From: Solidesulfovibrio magneticus RS-1
GTDB taxonomy: Bacteria > Desulfobacterota > Desulfovibrionia > Desulfovibrionales > Desulfovibrionaceae
Assembly (NCBI RefSeq): GCF_000010665.1
Contig: NC_012796.1
Coordinates: 4,488,001-4,552,000, forward strand
Length of the DNA: 64,000 nucleotides
Direction: 5' to 3'
Part shown: positions 25,628-34,966 of the stretch, piece by piece
How positions within the stretch are numbered: the stretch's first letter is position 1
Layout: each line of letters begins with the position of its first letter
The notes under the pieces: generated by a model
The model's input: only the letters and a program-made list of their open reading frames with translations
Told to the model about the DNA's origin: nothing
Database searches by the model: none
Translations under genes and position numbers: made by a program

Positions 25628-26944
25628 ATGTCTTCCGTCGCCTTCGAACTCGCGGCCGTTTTGGCCCTTATCCTGGCCAACGGCTTTTTCGCCATGGCCG
25701 AGATGGCCCTGGTCGCCTCGCGCAAGGCCCGGCTCGACGCCCTGGCCGAGGCCGGCAGCCGCCGGGCCAAGGCCTGCCTGCTCCTTTTGGCCCAGCCCGA
25801 GGCCTTTCTCTCCACCGTGCAAATCGGCATCACCCTGGCCGGGGTGCTGGGCAGCGCCTACGGCGGCGCGACCCTGGCCCCGGCCCTGGCTGCGGCCCTG
25901 GCCGACATGCCGCTGCTTGCCCCCTACGCCGAAACCCTGTCCCTGGCCTGCGTGGTGGTCCCCATCGCCTTTTTGACCCTCATTCTTGGCGAACTCGTGC
26001 CCAAGCGCCTGGCCCTGGCCCGGCCCGAAACCCTGGCCCTGGCCGCCGCGCCGGTCATGAACGGCCTGCTCGTGCTGTGCCGCCCGGCGGTCTGGCTGCT
26101 CGGGGTCGCCACCCGGGGCGTGCTGCGCCTGCTGGGCCTTGGCGGCGAGGCCGGGCCGTCGGTGACCGAGGAGGACATCCGGGGGCTGCTTCTGGAAGGC
26201 CGCCGCCACGGGGTCATCGAGGACGCCGAGCACGACATCATGGAGCGCCTGCTGCGTCTGGCCGACCGGCCGCTCGGCGTCATCATGACCCACCGTTCCC
26301 GGGCCGACTGGCTGGACGTCGCCCAGGACGAGGAAGCGCTTTTGGAAAAACTCCTGGCCAGCCCCCACACCCGCTTTCCGGTCTGCCGTGGCGATTTTTC
26401 CGACGTGCTCGGGGTGGTGCGGGCCAAGGACGTGCTGGCCGGGCGCATCCGCGACGGCCGCCTGGACGTGGCTGGCCACACGGCCCCGGCCCACTTCCTG
26501 CCCGAAACCATGCGGGGGCTGGACCTCTTGGCCGCTTTTCGCGACACCCCGGGCCTGAAGCTCGCTTTGGTGGTGGACGAATACGGCGACGTGGTGGGGG
26601 TGGTGACAGCGGCGGACGTGTTCGCCGACATGGTGGGGGATCTGGCCGGCCTGGGCGGCCCGGCCGAGGCGGCCATCGCCCGGCGCGCCGACGGTTCGCT
26701 TCTGGTGGACGCGTCCACGCCCATGGATGAGGTGGCGGCGGCGCTGGGTTTGCCGCGCCCCTGGCCCGAGGAATTCGCCTCAGGCACCCTGGCCGGCTTC
26801 GTGCTGGAGCACCTGGGCCATATCCCGGCCATGGGCGAAAGTTTTACCGCCCACGAGGCCGTCTTCGAGGTGGTGGACATGGACGGACGGCGCATCGACC
26901 GGGTATTGGTCGTGCCGCCGTCCGAGGAAGAAGAGGGGGCCTAG
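25628..26944 (+). CDS. CNNM/CorC-type transporter (DUF21-CBS-HlyC)
   Basis: A 438-aa membrane protein. The N-terminal DUF21 domain (about 1-190) has four hydrophobic segments and motifs NGFFAMAEMALVASRKARL and LILGELVPKRLAL. A CBS pair follows (about 210-330, with TRFPVCRGDFSDVLGVVRAKDVL and ALVVDEYGDVVGVVTAADVF), then a CorC_HlyC domain (about 345-435). Relatives are Mg2+/Co2+ exporters and were once called hemolysins. The ATG at 25628 is preceded by TTGGAGTCCCC. A hairpin element follows the stop. Confidence 0.92.
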   Translation: MSSVAFELAAVLALILANGFFAMAEMALVASRKARLDALAEAGSRRAKACLLLLAQPEAFLSTVQIGITLAGVLGSAYGGATLAPALAAALADMPLLAPYAETLSLACVVVPIAFLTLILGELVPKRLALARPETLALAAAPVMNGLLVLCRPAVWLLGVATRGVLRLLGLGGEAGPSVTEEDIRGLLLEGRRHGVIEDAEHDIMERLLRLADRPLGVIMTHRSRADWLDVAQDEEALLEKLLASPHTRFPVCRGDFSDVLGVVRAKDVLAGRIRDGRLDVAGHTAPAHFLPETMRGLDLLAAFRDTPGLKLALVVDEYGDVVGVVTAADVFADMVGDLAGLGGPAEAAIARRADGSLLVDASTPMDEVAAALGLPRPWPEEFASGTLAGFVLEHLGHIPAMGESFTAHEAVFEVVDMDGRRIDRVLVVPPSEEEEGA

Positions 26945-26976
26945 CCATCCGTCCCGTAAAACAAAGGCGGCAGGAG

Positions 26977-27015
26977 GCCTCCGGCGGCTGGGGGCCTGAG
27001 GCCCCCAGACCCCCC
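26977..27015 (+). repeat. Hairpin element copy C (3' of the CorC-like gene)
   Basis: GCCTCCGGCGG, then arms CTGGGGGCCT and AGGCCCCCAG around a central G, then ACCCCCC. Compared with copies A, B and E, one base pair is exchanged on both sides (C-G to T-A), so pairing is preserved. It begins 33 bases after the stop codon, in the orientation of the gene. Confidence 0.8.
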
Positions 27016-27059
27016 GCCTGCAGAAAAGGGGAAAGGGGGAGCGGCTTCCGGGCGGGCGG

Positions 27060-27476
27060 CTACTTGCGGCGGATGTTGTAGACGCCCCGGCCCTCGGCCA
27101 CGTGTTCGTCCGGGCTGCCCTCGGACCACAGCGCCACCTGGGCGTTGCCCACGCGGTTGCCCAGAAGGCGCACCGTGGCTTCGGCGTAGAGATCGCGGGC
27201 CGTGGCCGGGCGCAGGTAGTCCACGCGCAGGTCGATGGTGGCGATGCGGTCGTCGAGGGCGCAACGCGTCCACACGGCGAACCCGGCGCAGACGTCGGCC
27301 AGGGTGGAGATGACGCCGCCGTGGATGGCCGGCCGGCGCGCGTCGCCGATGAGGTCCTCGCGGAAGGGGATGAAAAGCCGCACCCGGCCTTCGACGATCT
27401 CGGCCACGCGGATGCCGAGCATTTTTTGAAACGGCAGCCCGTTTTCGATGAGATCGGCCAGCACCTTGAAGTCCAT
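27060..27476 (-). CDS. PaaI-family hotdog thioesterase
   Basis: A 138-aa hotdog-fold protein. The catalytic segment AIHGGVISTLADVCAGFAVW matches the HGG-x-x-x-x-x-x-D/E signature of PaaI/YdiI thioesterases, with the partner strand TIDLRVDYLRPA. The substrate is an acyl-CoA thioester, not further definable. AAGGAGAAAAA precedes the ATG. It lies downstream of rpmB on the same strand but is separated from it by a terminator. Confidence 0.9.
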   Translation of the reverse strand: MDFKVLADLIENGLPFQKMLGIRVAEIVEGRVRLFIPFREDLIGDARRPAIHGGVISTLADVCAGFAVWTRCALDDRIATIDLRVDYLRPATARDLYAEATVRLLGNRVGNAQVALWSEGSPDEHVAEGRGVYNIRRK

Positions 27477-27590
27477 TTTTTCTCCTTGCAGCGCCCGCTG
27501 CGAAGCCGTCCCGAGGCGGGACGTCCTCAGCCCAGCGGGCCGAACGCTCATCCAGCCCGCAACCGCCAGCCGGCATGGGAAGCGCCACGC

Positions 27591-27622
27591 AAAAAGGGCG
27601 ATCCGCCCGGCGGACCGCCCTT
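27591..27622 (-). terminator. Rho-independent terminator of rpmB
   Basis: Read on the minus strand: AAGGGCGGTCCGCC, then GGCGGATCGCCC, followed by TTTTT. The imperfect GC stem with T-run lies 28 bases after the rpmB stop. Confidence 0.8.
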
Positions 27623-27649
27623 GAAAGAAGGCAGGGGTCGGCGAAAGCC

Positions 27650-27856
27650 CTAGGCGTGTTTGGCCACGGGCTTGACCACCGCGCCGGAACGCAGGCAGCG
27701 GGTGCACACGGTGACGGTCTTCACCTCGCCCGAGGGCAGCTGGGCGCGCACGCTGACGAGGTTGGGCTCGAAACGGCGTTTGCTCTTGTTGTTGGCGTGG
27801 CTGACGTTGTTGCCGGACTGGGGCTTTTTGCCGCAATGATCGCAAATCTTGGCCAT
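27650..27856 (-). CDS. rpmB: 50S ribosomal protein L28
   Basis: A 68-aa L28 with the zinc-ribbon pairs ICDHCGK and VCTRCLR, the C+ form, plus [18 protein letters not shown]. It is a structural component of the large subunit. GGAGGAACCCATC precedes the ATG. It stands alone: rpmG is not adjacent, and the divergent neighbour is the yceD-rpmF operon. Confidence 0.97.
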   Translation of the reverse strand: MAKICDHCGKKPQSGNNVSHANNKSKRRFEPNLVSVRAQLPSGEVKTVTVCTRCLRSGAVVKPVAKHA

Positions 27857-27989
27857 GATGGGTTCCTCCGGAAATCGATTCGCGCGGCGGCGCGACCCCT
27901 TCCGGGGCCTAGGCCAAGGCGCGTTTTTTCACAGTGACGCAAAGAATTTTGTGAGGTACATGGGAAGGAAGACCTTGGCAAGCTTTTTC

Positions 27990-28018
27990 TTGACAAGACG
28001 ACGGCCAGGGACTAGCAC
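27990..28018 (+). promoter_or_regulatory. Promoter of the yceD-rpmF-plsX-fab operon
   Basis: A perfect TTGACA (27990-27995) is followed, 17 bases on, by TAGCAC (28013-28018), a weak -10. It sits about 24 bases before the yceD start, in the only AT-rich part of the gap. Confidence 0.5.
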
Positions 28019-28041
28019 ACTCTTCTTCGCGAGGGAAACTC

Positions 28042-28584
28042 ATGTCCGAATTATGGCTCGACATCACTGACATCCCGGCAAGTGGCCGGGAATTTTCATT
28101 TTCCGACCAGAGCCTGTGGACCGGCCCGATCGCGGAATTTGCCCTGCCCTACCGTCTGGACCTCCCGGGAACCGGCCTTGCCGCCGCATTCACCGTGACG
28201 CCCCAGGGCCGGGGCGTGCTCGTGGCCGGAACGCTGTCCGGCAAGACGGTCACCCCGTGCGACCGCTGCGCCGAGGACGTGACCCTGGACGTGGCCACGC
28301 GCTTCGACCTGTTCGAGGACGCGCCCCTTGAGGGCGAGAAATCCCTCGAACCGGGGCTTCTGCGCCGCCGGGGCAAGGTGCTGGAACTCGACGCCGGCAG
28401 CTTGTTGTGGGAACAGTTCCTGCTGTCCCTGCCGGTCAAGCCCCTTTGCGACGAGAACTGCCAGGGGCTTTGTCCCAGCTGCGGCAAACGCCTGGCCGAC
28501 GGCCCTTGCGGCTGCCAGGCCGAGACCGGCGATCCCAGGCTCGCCGTGCTGCGCAATTTGAAGGTTCCGCGCGGCTCCAACTAG
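28042..28584 (+). CDS. yceD: DUF177 (YceD) family protein
   Basis: A 180-aa YceD protein, the family found upstream of rpmF in most bacteria and linked to 23S rRNA maturation. Signatures are VTPCDRCAEDVTL and the C-terminal zinc-like cluster LCDENCQGLCPSCGKRL. GAGGGAAACTC precedes the ATG. rpmF follows after 69 bases. The cysteine pattern is complete, which supports a metal-binding C-terminus. Confidence 0.92.
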   Translation: MSELWLDITDIPASGREFSFSDQSLWTGPIAEFALPYRLDLPGTGLAAAFTVTPQGRGVLVAGTLSGKTVTPCDRCAEDVTLDVATRFDLFEDAPLEGEKSLEPGLLRRRGKVLELDAGSLLWEQFLLSLPVKPLCDENCQGLCPSCGKRLADGPCGCQAETGDPRLAVLRNLKVPRGSN

Positions 28585-28653
28585 GCAATGTCGCCTGGTT
28601 GTCGCGCGTTTTTGACCTGATATGACCAAAATAAAGGATGCGAGGTAATCGCC

Positions 28654-28836
28654 ATGGCCGTCCCCAATAGAAAAATCTCCAAGTCCCGCAAAGGCATGCG
28701 CCGCGCCCACGACCACGTTCCGGTTCCGTCCGTGGTGCTGTGCTCCTGCGGCGAGCCGACCCTGCCCCACCGCATCTGCCCGAGCTGCGGCACCTACCGC
28801 GGCCGCCAGATGCTGCGGAAGGACGATGCCGAATAA
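28654..28836 (+). CDS. rpmF: 50S ribosomal protein L32
   Basis: A 60-aa L32 with the N-terminal AVPNRKISKSRKGMRRAHD signature and a zinc-binding Cys set (LCSCGEPTLPHRICPSCG). Its last 11 bases overlap plsX, so ribosome and lipid synthesis genes are translationally coupled, as in many bacteria. GAGGTAATCGCC precedes the ATG. Confidence 0.97.
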   Translation: MAVPNRKISKSRKGMRRAHDHVPVPSVVLCSCGEPTLPHRICPSCGTYRGRQMLRKDDAE

Positions 28837-29875
28837 CAAGCCGCGTATCGCCGTGGACGCCATGGGCGGGGACTTCGGTCCCCGCATGGTTGTCCCCGGC
28901 GCGCTGCACGCCGCCAAGGCCGGCCAGGCGGAAGTCATCCTCGTCGGCGACCAGGACGCCATCGCGGCGGAACTGTCGCGTCGCGACGTGAAAGGGCTTC
29001 CGGTTTCCGTGGTGCATGCCTCCCAGGTGGTGGAGATGGACGAAAAACCTTCCGAGGCCATGCGCCGCAAGAAGGATTCCTCCATCCAGGTGGCCTGCAA
29101 CCTCGTGCGCGACGGCGCGGCCGACGGACTCATCTCCGCCGGCCATTCCGGCGCGACCCTGGCCTGCGCCATGTTCACCATCGGCCGGGTGCCCGGCGTG
29201 GAACGGCCGGCCATCGCCACCTTCCTGCCGTCCGAGCGCTCCCACACCGTCATCGCCGACGTGGGGGCCAACGTGGACTGCAAGCCCTTCCACCTGCTCC
29301 AGTTCGGCGTCATGGCCTCGGTTCTGGCCAAGACCATGCTCGGCCGGGAGAACCCGGTGGTGGCGCTTTTGTCCAACGGCGAGGAAAAGGGCAAGGGCAA
29401 CCAGCTGGCCAAGGAGACCTTCGATCTCCTGCGGGCCAGTTCGCTCAATTTCGTCGGCAACATCGAGGGCCGCGACCTGTTCGCCGGCAACGTGGACGTC
29501 GTCGTGTGCGACGGATTCGTCGGCAACGTGGTCATCAAGGAAGCCGAAGGGCTGGCCTCGTCCATGGGCCGCGTGCTCAAGGGCGAGCTGCGCCGGGGCT
29601 TTTTCGGCCAGATCGGCACCATGCTGGCCCTAAACGCCCTCAAACGCTTCGCCCGGCTCATGGACTACACCGAATACGGCGGCGCGCCGCTCATGGGCCT
29701 GCGCGGCAGCTGCCTCATCTGCCACGGCGCTTCCAACGCCAAGGCCATGGCCAGCGCCGTGCGCATGGCCGCCCGGTTCGTGGCCATGGAAGCCAACTCC
29801 CACCTCTCCGAGGCCGTGGCCGCCAACATCGACCTGACCGGCCCCCGCCGCCAGGCCGCCAACGAACAACGCTAG
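28826..29875 (+). CDS. plsX: Phosphate acyltransferase PlsX
   Basis: A 349-aa enzyme converting acyl-ACP to acyl-phosphate, the first step of phospholipid synthesis through PlsY. Family motifs are IAVDAMGGDFGPRMVVPGA, ISAGHSGATLACAMF, VALLSNGEEKGKGN and VVCDGFVGNVVIK. It starts inside rpmF and is followed 15 bases after its stop by fabH. The length is normal. Confidence 0.96.
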   Translation: MPNNKPRIAVDAMGGDFGPRMVVPGALHAAKAGQAEVILVGDQDAIAAELSRRDVKGLPVSVVHASQVVEMDEKPSEAMRRKKDSSIQVACNLVRDGAADGLISAGHSGATLACAMFTIGRVPGVERPAIATFLPSERSHTVIADVGANVDCKPFHLLQFGVMASVLAKTMLGRENPVVALLSNGEEKGKGNQLAKETFDLLRASSLNFVGNIEGRDLFAGNVDVVVCDGFVGNVVIKEAEGLASSMGRVLKGELRRGFFGQIGTMLALNALKRFARLMDYTEYGGAPLMGLRGSCLICHGASNAKAMASAVRMAARFVAMEANSHLSEAVAANIDLTGPRRQAANEQR

Positions 29876-29890
29876 ACGGTTTCCCCCACC

Positions 29891-30883
29891 ATGACGCACA
29901 CCGCCCGCATCCGAGGCATGGGTTATTACGCGCCTGAAAAGGTGCTCACCAACGCCGACCTCGAAAAGCTCGTCGAGACTTCCGACGAGTGGATCACCAC
30001 CCGCACCGGCATCAAGGAGCGCCACATCGCCGCCCCCGGCGAGACGGTCAGCGACATGGCCGCCCAGGCCGCCAAGGCCGCACTGGCCGACGCCGGCCTT
30101 GAGGCCGATGAGCTCACCCACATCTTTCTCTACACCGTCACCCCGGACTTCTACACCCCCTCCGCCGCCTGCCTGATGCAGGAAAAGCTCGGCATCCGGG
30201 GCAAGGTGGCCCAGGACGTCAACGCCGCCTGCTGCGGCTACATCTACGGTCTGGAGATGGCCCGGGCGGTCATCGCCCTGCGCCCCGAGTCCAAGGTGCT
30301 GGTGGCCGCCGCCGAGGTGCTGACCTCGCGCACCAACTGGGCCGACCGGCGCACCTGCGTGCTTTTCGGCGACGCCGCCGCCGCCTGCGTGGTCACGGCC
30401 GACGAACCGCCCCTGGGCAAGGCCGCCGTGGTCGACGCCCTGCTGTCCAGCGACGGGTCGCTGGGCCATCTGCTCACCATCAAGGGCGGCGGCTCGGGCC
30501 ATCCCTACAAGCTCGGCGACGTCATCGACGAAGATTTCTTTTTGCAGATGAACGGCCCCGAGGTCTTCAAGCACGCCGTGCGTTCCATGGCCGGCGTCGG
30601 GCGCGACCTCATGGCCGCCAACGGCCTGACCCGCGACGACATTGATCTGTTCATTCCGCACCAGGCCAACCTGCGCATCATGGAAGCCGTGGCCAAGAAA
30701 CTTGAGTTCGGGCCGGAAAAAATCATGTCTACCGTGGCCCGCTTCGGCAACACCTCGGCCTCCACCATCGGCATCGCCCTGGTCGAAGCCAGGAAGGCCG
30801 GCCGTATCCCGGTCGGCGGCAAGGTGCTGCTCGGCGCTTTCGGCGGCGGCTTCACCTGGGGAGCGGCCCTGCTCCAGTTCTAA
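29891..30883 (+). CDS. fabH: 3-oxoacyl-ACP synthase III
   Basis: A 330-aa FabH that starts fatty-acid chains from acetyl-CoA and malonyl-ACP. The catalytic triad is visible: Cys in DVNAACCGYIYGLEMA, His in FIPHQANLRIMEAV and Asn in FGNTSASTIGIAL. An RTGIKERHIA motif lies near the N-terminus. It lies between plsX and fabG. A 256-base GC-rich gap with hairpins separates it from fabG. Confidence 0.96.
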   Translation: MTHTARIRGMGYYAPEKVLTNADLEKLVETSDEWITTRTGIKERHIAAPGETVSDMAAQAAKAALADAGLEADELTHIFLYTVTPDFYTPSAACLMQEKLGIRGKVAQDVNAACCGYIYGLEMARAVIALRPESKVLVAAAEVLTSRTNWADRRTCVLFGDAAAACVVTADEPPLGKAAVVDALLSSDGSLGHLLTIKGGGSGHPYKLGDVIDEDFFLQMNGPEVFKHAVRSMAGVGRDLMAANGLTRDDIDLFIPHQANLRIMEAVAKKLEFGPEKIMSTVARFGNTSASTIGIALVEARKAGRIPVGGKVLLGAFGGGFTWGAALLQF

Positions 30884-30938
30884 CCAGGCGGCCCGACACG
30901 ACGTTTTGGCGTCGCGCCGGAACAAGCACGCCGGGAAA

Positions 30939-30961
30939 CGGCCGGCCGCCGAGGCCGGCCG
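30939..30961 (+). other. GC hairpin in the fabH-fabG spacer
   Basis: CGGCCGGCC (30939-30947), loop GCCGA, GGCCGGCCG (30953-30961) make a perfect 9-bp stem in the 256-base spacer. No T-run follows, so it is more likely an mRNA structure or attenuating element than a terminator. Confidence 0.4.
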
Positions 30962-31139
30962 CGCGCCAGCCCCAGGCACCGGCGCGCAAAGACATTTGCC
31001 CAGGCCGGGCGTTTCGGCTACGTTGCGCCCTGTCTGCCGCGGCCCGGCTCGGGCCGGCCGGGACGTCACGTCCCCGGAACTCTCGCAACCATCGCGTCGC
31101 GCGCCCGCAAGCTTTTGGCGCGCCAAGGAGCACCCGTCT

Positions 31140-31868
31140 ATGTCCACGGCTCTCGTCACCGGAGGTTCCCGAGGCATCGGCGCGGCCGTGGCCAAGCGCT
31201 TGGCCGCCGACGGCTTCGACGTCATCATCACCTACGTGAGCAAGCCCGAGGCCGCCGCCGCCGTGGTCGCGGACATCGCCGCCGCCGGCGGCAAGGCCAA
31301 CGCCCTGGCCCTGGACACCGGCGACGCCGCCGCCGTGACCGCCTTTTTCGCCGAACACCTGAAGGGCGTCGATCTCCATGTGCTGGTCAACAATGCCGGC
31401 ATCACCCGCGACGGCCTTATCATGCGCATGAAGGACGAGGACTTCGCCGACGTCATCCGCGTCAACCTCGTCGGCGCGTTCACCTGCCTGCGCGAGGCGG
31501 CCAAGATCATGATCAAGCGCCGGGCCGGACGCATCGTCAACATCACTTCCGTGGTGGGCCAGTCCGGCAACGCCGGCCAGGCCAACTACGCCGCGGCCAA
31601 GGCCGGGCTCATCGGCCTGACCAAGTCCGCCGCCCTGGAGCTTGCCGCCCGCAATATCACGGTCAACGCCGTGGCCCCGGGCTTTGTGGAAACCGACATG
31701 ACCGCTGTTTTGTCCGATGCCGTCAAGGCGTCCTTTGCCGAACGCATCCCCTTGAAGCGCGCCTGCGCCCCCGGGGAAATCGCCGCTGCCGTCAGCTACC
31801 TGGCCAGCGACGACGCCGGGTACGTCACCGGCCAGGTGCTCGGCCTAAACGGCGGCATGTACATGTAA
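31140..31868 (+). CDS. fabG: 3-oxoacyl-ACP reductase
   Basis: A 242-aa SDR enzyme reducing 3-oxoacyl-ACP with NADPH. TGGSRGIGAAV is the cofactor loop, followed by NNAGITRDGLIMRM, catalytic Ser in IVNITSVVGQSG, YAAAKAG (YxxxK) and the C-terminal GQVLGLNGGMYM. CAAGGAGCACCCGTCT precedes the ATG at 31140. acpP follows after 30 bases. Confidence 0.96.
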   Translation: MSTALVTGGSRGIGAAVAKRLAADGFDVIITYVSKPEAAAAVVADIAAAGGKANALALDTGDAAAVTAFFAEHLKGVDLHVLVNNAGITRDGLIMRMKDEDFADVIRVNLVGAFTCLREAAKIMIKRRAGRIVNITSVVGQSGNAGQANYAAAKAGLIGLTKSAALELAARNITVNAVAPGFVETDMTAVLSDAVKASFAERIPLKRACAPGEIAAAVSYLASDDAGYVTGQVLGLNGGMYM

Positions 31869-31898
31869 CAAAAAATACGGCCTTGCTTGGAGGAAACC

Positions 31899-32135
31899 AT
31901 GTCTGTCGCTGAAAAAGTCAAAGAGATCATCGTGGATCAGCTCGGCGTCGATGCCGCTGAAGTCAACCCGGACGCCAAGTTCGTGGACGACCTGGGCGCC
32001 GACTCCCTGGATCTGACCGAGCTCATCATGGCCATGGAAGAGGAGTTCGGCGTCGAAATCTCCGACGAGGACGCCCAGCAGATCCAGAAAGTCCAGGACG
32101 CCATCTCCTTTATCGAAAAGAAAAAGGGCGAGTAA
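31899..32135 (+). CDS. acpP: Acyl carrier protein
   Basis: A 78-aa acidic four-helix carrier protein. The phosphopantetheine attachment Ser is in [35 protein letters not shown] precedes the ATG at 31899, favouring it over the in-frame ATG four codons upstream. It is placed fabG-acpP-fabF as in most bacteria. Confidence 0.97.
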   Translation: MSVAEKVKEIIVDQLGVDAAEVNPDAKFVDDLGADSLDLTELIMAMEEEFGVEISDEDAQQIQKVQDAISFIEKKKGE

Positions 32136-32207
32136 GCCCCAAACGCCCAGTCGGGCCGGGGCGGGACACGCGTTGTCCGCCCGCCCCGGTTCGCGGACGG
32201 ATGCGCC

Positions 32208-33452
32208 ATGACCTTAAATCGGGTAGTCGTCACCGGCCTTTCGGCCATCACCCCCATCGGCAATGACCTGGCCACCAGCTGGGCCAATCTGGTCGCCGGC
32301 GTCTCGGGCGCGGCCCCCATCACGCGCTTTGACGCCTCGGCCTTTGACACGCGCTTTGGCTGCGAAGTCAAAAACTTCGACGAAAAGCCGTATATCGCGG
32401 CCAAGCTGGCCAAGCGCCTGGACCGTTTCACCATTTACGCCCTGTCCGCCGCCATGATGCTCATGGAGGACGCGGGCTGGAAGATCCCCGCCGATGAAGC
32501 GGAGCTCGTCTCCGTCATCGTCGGTTGCGGCATGGGCGGCATCGAGACCCTCGAAGCCACCCACACCAAGCTCCTGGAACAGGGGCCGTCGCGCATTTCG
32601 CCCTTTTTCATCCCGACCATGATCGCCAACATGGCCGCCGGCCAGATCTCCATCGCCACCGGCGCGCGCGGCTCCAACGTCTGCACCACCTCGGCCTGCG
32701 CCTCGGGACTGCACGGCATCGGCTACGCCTACTCCGACATCAAGCTCGGACGGGCCGTGGCCGCCATCTGCGGCGGCGTCGAATCCACCATCACGCCCCT
32801 GGCCGTGGGCGGATTCAACGCCCTCAAGGCCCTGTCCACCCGCAACGACGATCCCACCAAGGCCTCGCGTCCCTTCGACGCCGGCCGCGACGGCTTCGTC
32901 ATCGGCGAGGGCTGCGGCCTGCTGCTGCTGGAATCCCTGGAGCATGCCCAGGCTCGCGGGGCACGCATCCTGGCCGAAGTGGCCGGGTTTGGCGCGTCAG
33001 GCGACGCCTACCACATGACCGCCCCGCCCGAGGACGGCTCCGGCATGGCCCTGGCCATGAAGGGCGCCCTGCGCGAGGCCGGCATGGCCCCGACCGAAAT
33101 CGCCCACATCAACGCCCATGGCACCTCCACGTCGCTCAACGACGCCTGCGAGACCACGGCCATCAAGTCGTTGCTGGGCGAGCACGCCTACAAGGTGCCC
33201 ATCACCTCCAACAAGTCGATGATCGGGCATTGCCTGGGCGCGGCCGGCGGCATCGAGTCGGTCGTCAGCGTCAAGACCATCGTGGAGGGCGTCATCCCGC
33301 CCACCATCAATTACGAGACGGCCGATCCGGCCTGCGACCTGGACTGCACGCCCAACGTGGCGCGCAAGCAGGCCGTGGCCAACGTGTTGTGCAATTCCTT
33401 CGGGTTTGGCGGCACCAACGCCAGCCTGCTCTTCAAGGCCTTCGCCCAATAG
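32208..33452 (+). CDS. fabF: 3-oxoacyl-ACP synthase II
   Basis: A 414-aa condensing enzyme that elongates acyl-ACP with malonyl-ACP. The catalytic Cys is in [15 protein letters not shown], and the two His are in [14 protein letters not shown] and [13 protein letters not shown]. The N-terminal [15 protein letters not shown] is typical. It follows acpP by 72 bases and precedes glyA by 94 bases on the same strand. Confidence 0.97.
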   Translation: MTLNRVVVTGLSAITPIGNDLATSWANLVAGVSGAAPITRFDASAFDTRFGCEVKNFDEKPYIAAKLAKRLDRFTIYALSAAMMLMEDAGWKIPADEAELVSVIVGCGMGGIETLEATHTKLLEQGPSRISPFFIPTMIANMAAGQISIATGARGSNVCTTSACASGLHGIGYAYSDIKLGRAVAAICGGVESTITPLAVGGFNALKALSTRNDDPTKASRPFDAGRDGFVIGEGCGLLLLESLEHAQARGARILAEVAGFGASGDAYHMTAPPEDGSGMALAMKGALREAGMAPTEIAHINAHGTSTSLNDACETTAIKSLLGEHAYKVPITSNKSMIGHCLGAAGGIESVVSVKTIVEGVIPPTINYETADPACDLDCTPNVARKQAVANVLCNSFGFGGTNASLLFKAFAQ

Positions 33453-33546
33453 CCCCGGACCGGGCCGGCCCGGTCCCAGTAGCCGCCGACGGGGGGACGC
33501 TCGCACGCCGGGCCTCCCCCCGAACGCGTTCAAAGGAGGACGCTCC

Positions 33547-34785
33547 ATGGAAGAACTGCTCATCGCCGACCCCGAAGTCGGCCGGGCCGTGTGCCTGGAA
33601 ATCGACCGCCAGACCGGCAAGCTCGAAATGATCGCTTCGGAGAACTTCGTCTCCGTGGCCGTGCGCCAGGCCCAGGGCAGCGTGCTCACCCACAAGTACG
33701 CCGAAGGCTACCCGGGCAAGCGCTACTACGGCGGCTGCGAATACGTGGACATCGCCGAGGATCTGGCCCGGGACCGGGCCAAGACGCTGTTCGGGGCCGA
33801 GTACGCCAACGTCCAGCCCCATTCCGGCTCCCAGGCCAACATGGCCGTCTATTTCGCGGCCATGCAGCCCGGCGACACCCTGCTCGGCATGGACCTGTCC
33901 CACGGCGGCCACCTCACCCACGGCTCGCCCGTGAACTTTTCCGGCAAGCTCTTCAACATCGTGTTCTACCACGTGAAGAAGGAAACCGGCACCATCGACT
34001 ACGACGAGGTCGAGCGTCTGGCTAAGGAGCACAAGCCCAAGGTCATCGTGGCCGGGGCCAGCGCCTATCCGCGCATCATCGACTTCGCCCGCTTCCGGGC
34101 CATCGCCGACGAGGTCGGGGCCAAGCTCGTGGTGGACATGGCCCACATCGCCGGTCTGGTCGCCGCCGGCTGCCATCCCTCGCCCATTCCCCACGCCCAC
34201 TACACCACCTCGACCACCCACAAGACCCTGCGCGGCCCGCGCGGCGGCCTTATCCTGTCCAGCGAGGACAACGGGAAGACGCTGAATTCCCAGATCTTCC
34301 CCGGCATCCAGGGCGGCCCGCTCATGCACGTCATCGCGGCCAAGGCCGTGGCCTTTGGCGAGGCCTTGAAGCCCTCCTTCAAGCTCTACCAGCAGCAGGT
34401 GGTGAAGAACTGCCAGGCCCTGGCCAAGGGGCTTCTCGCCCACGGCTTCGATCTGGTGTCCGGCGGCACGGACAACCACCTCGTGCTGGTCGATCTGACC
34501 AACAAGGACGTCACGGGCAAGGACGCCGAACACGCCCTGGATCTGGCCGGCATCACGGTCAACAAGAACACCGTGCCCTTCGAGACCCGCTCGCCCTTTG
34601 TCACCTCGGGCGTGCGCATCGGCACGGCGGCCCTGACCACGCGCGGCTTCACCGAAGCTGACATGGAAAAAGTCGTGACCTGGATCGACGCGGCCATCAA
34701 GGCTGTGGGCAACGAGACGCGCCTGGACGAAATCCGCAAGGAAGTCGAGCCGTTCGCCAAGAGCTTCCCGCTTTTTGCCTATTAG
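33547..34785 (+). CDS. glyA: Serine hydroxymethyltransferase
   Basis: A 412-aa PLP enzyme interconverting serine and glycine with tetrahydrofolate. The PLP-binding Lys lies in [15 protein letters not shown]. Other landmarks are [27 protein letters not shown] and [28 protein letters not shown] precedes the ATG, one of the strongest ribosome sites in the window. It ends the lipid operon or follows it as a separate unit. A hairpin terminator and then hairpin element D follow. Confidence 0.97.
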   Translation: MEELLIADPEVGRAVCLEIDRQTGKLEMIASENFVSVAVRQAQGSVLTHKYAEGYPGKRYYGGCEYVDIAEDLARDRAKTLFGAEYANVQPHSGSQANMAVYFAAMQPGDTLLGMDLSHGGHLTHGSPVNFSGKLFNIVFYHVKKETGTIDYDEVERLAKEHKPKVIVAGASAYPRIIDFARFRAIADEVGAKLVVDMAHIAGLVAAGCHPSPIPHAHYTTSTTHKTLRGPRGGLILSSEDNGKTLNSQIFPGIQGGPLMHVIAAKAVAFGEALKPSFKLYQQQVVKNCQALAKGLLAHGFDLVSGGTDNHLVLVDLTNKDVTGKDAEHALDLAGITVNKNTVPFETRSPFVTSGVRIGTAALTTRGFTEADMEKVVTWIDAAIKAVGNETRLDEIRKEVEPFAKSFPLFAY

Positions 34786-34818
34786 CGTTACGCGATTCAA
34801 GCGGCCTTGGGCCGCAAA

Positions 34819-34852
34819 AAACGCCGGGAGGGGCTGCCTTCCCGGCGTTTTT
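34819..34852 (+). terminator. Rho-independent terminator of glyA
   Basis: AACGCCGGGAGGGG, loop CTG, CCTTCCCGGCGTT and a five-T run lie 34 bases after the glyA stop. Hairpin element D begins 11 bases further on, so here the element is additional to a canonical terminator. Confidence 0.9.
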
Positions 34853-34863
34853 GTTTTGGGGGA

Positions 34864-34902
34864 TGCCTCCGGCGGCCGGGGGGATGATCCCCCCGGACCC
34901 CT
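34864..34902 (+). repeat. Hairpin element copy D (3' of glyA)
   Basis: TGCCTCCGGCGG, then arms CCGGGGGGAT and ATCCCCCCGG around a central G, then ACCCCTG and a GGG tail. Three stem pairs differ from copies A, B, C and E on both sides, so pairing is kept. Same orientation as glyA. Confidence 0.8.
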
Positions 34903-34966
34903 GCAACGGGAAACAGGGCCTCAGGCGACGTGTCGCGCGCGGGAGGCAACATCGCGTACAGCGACC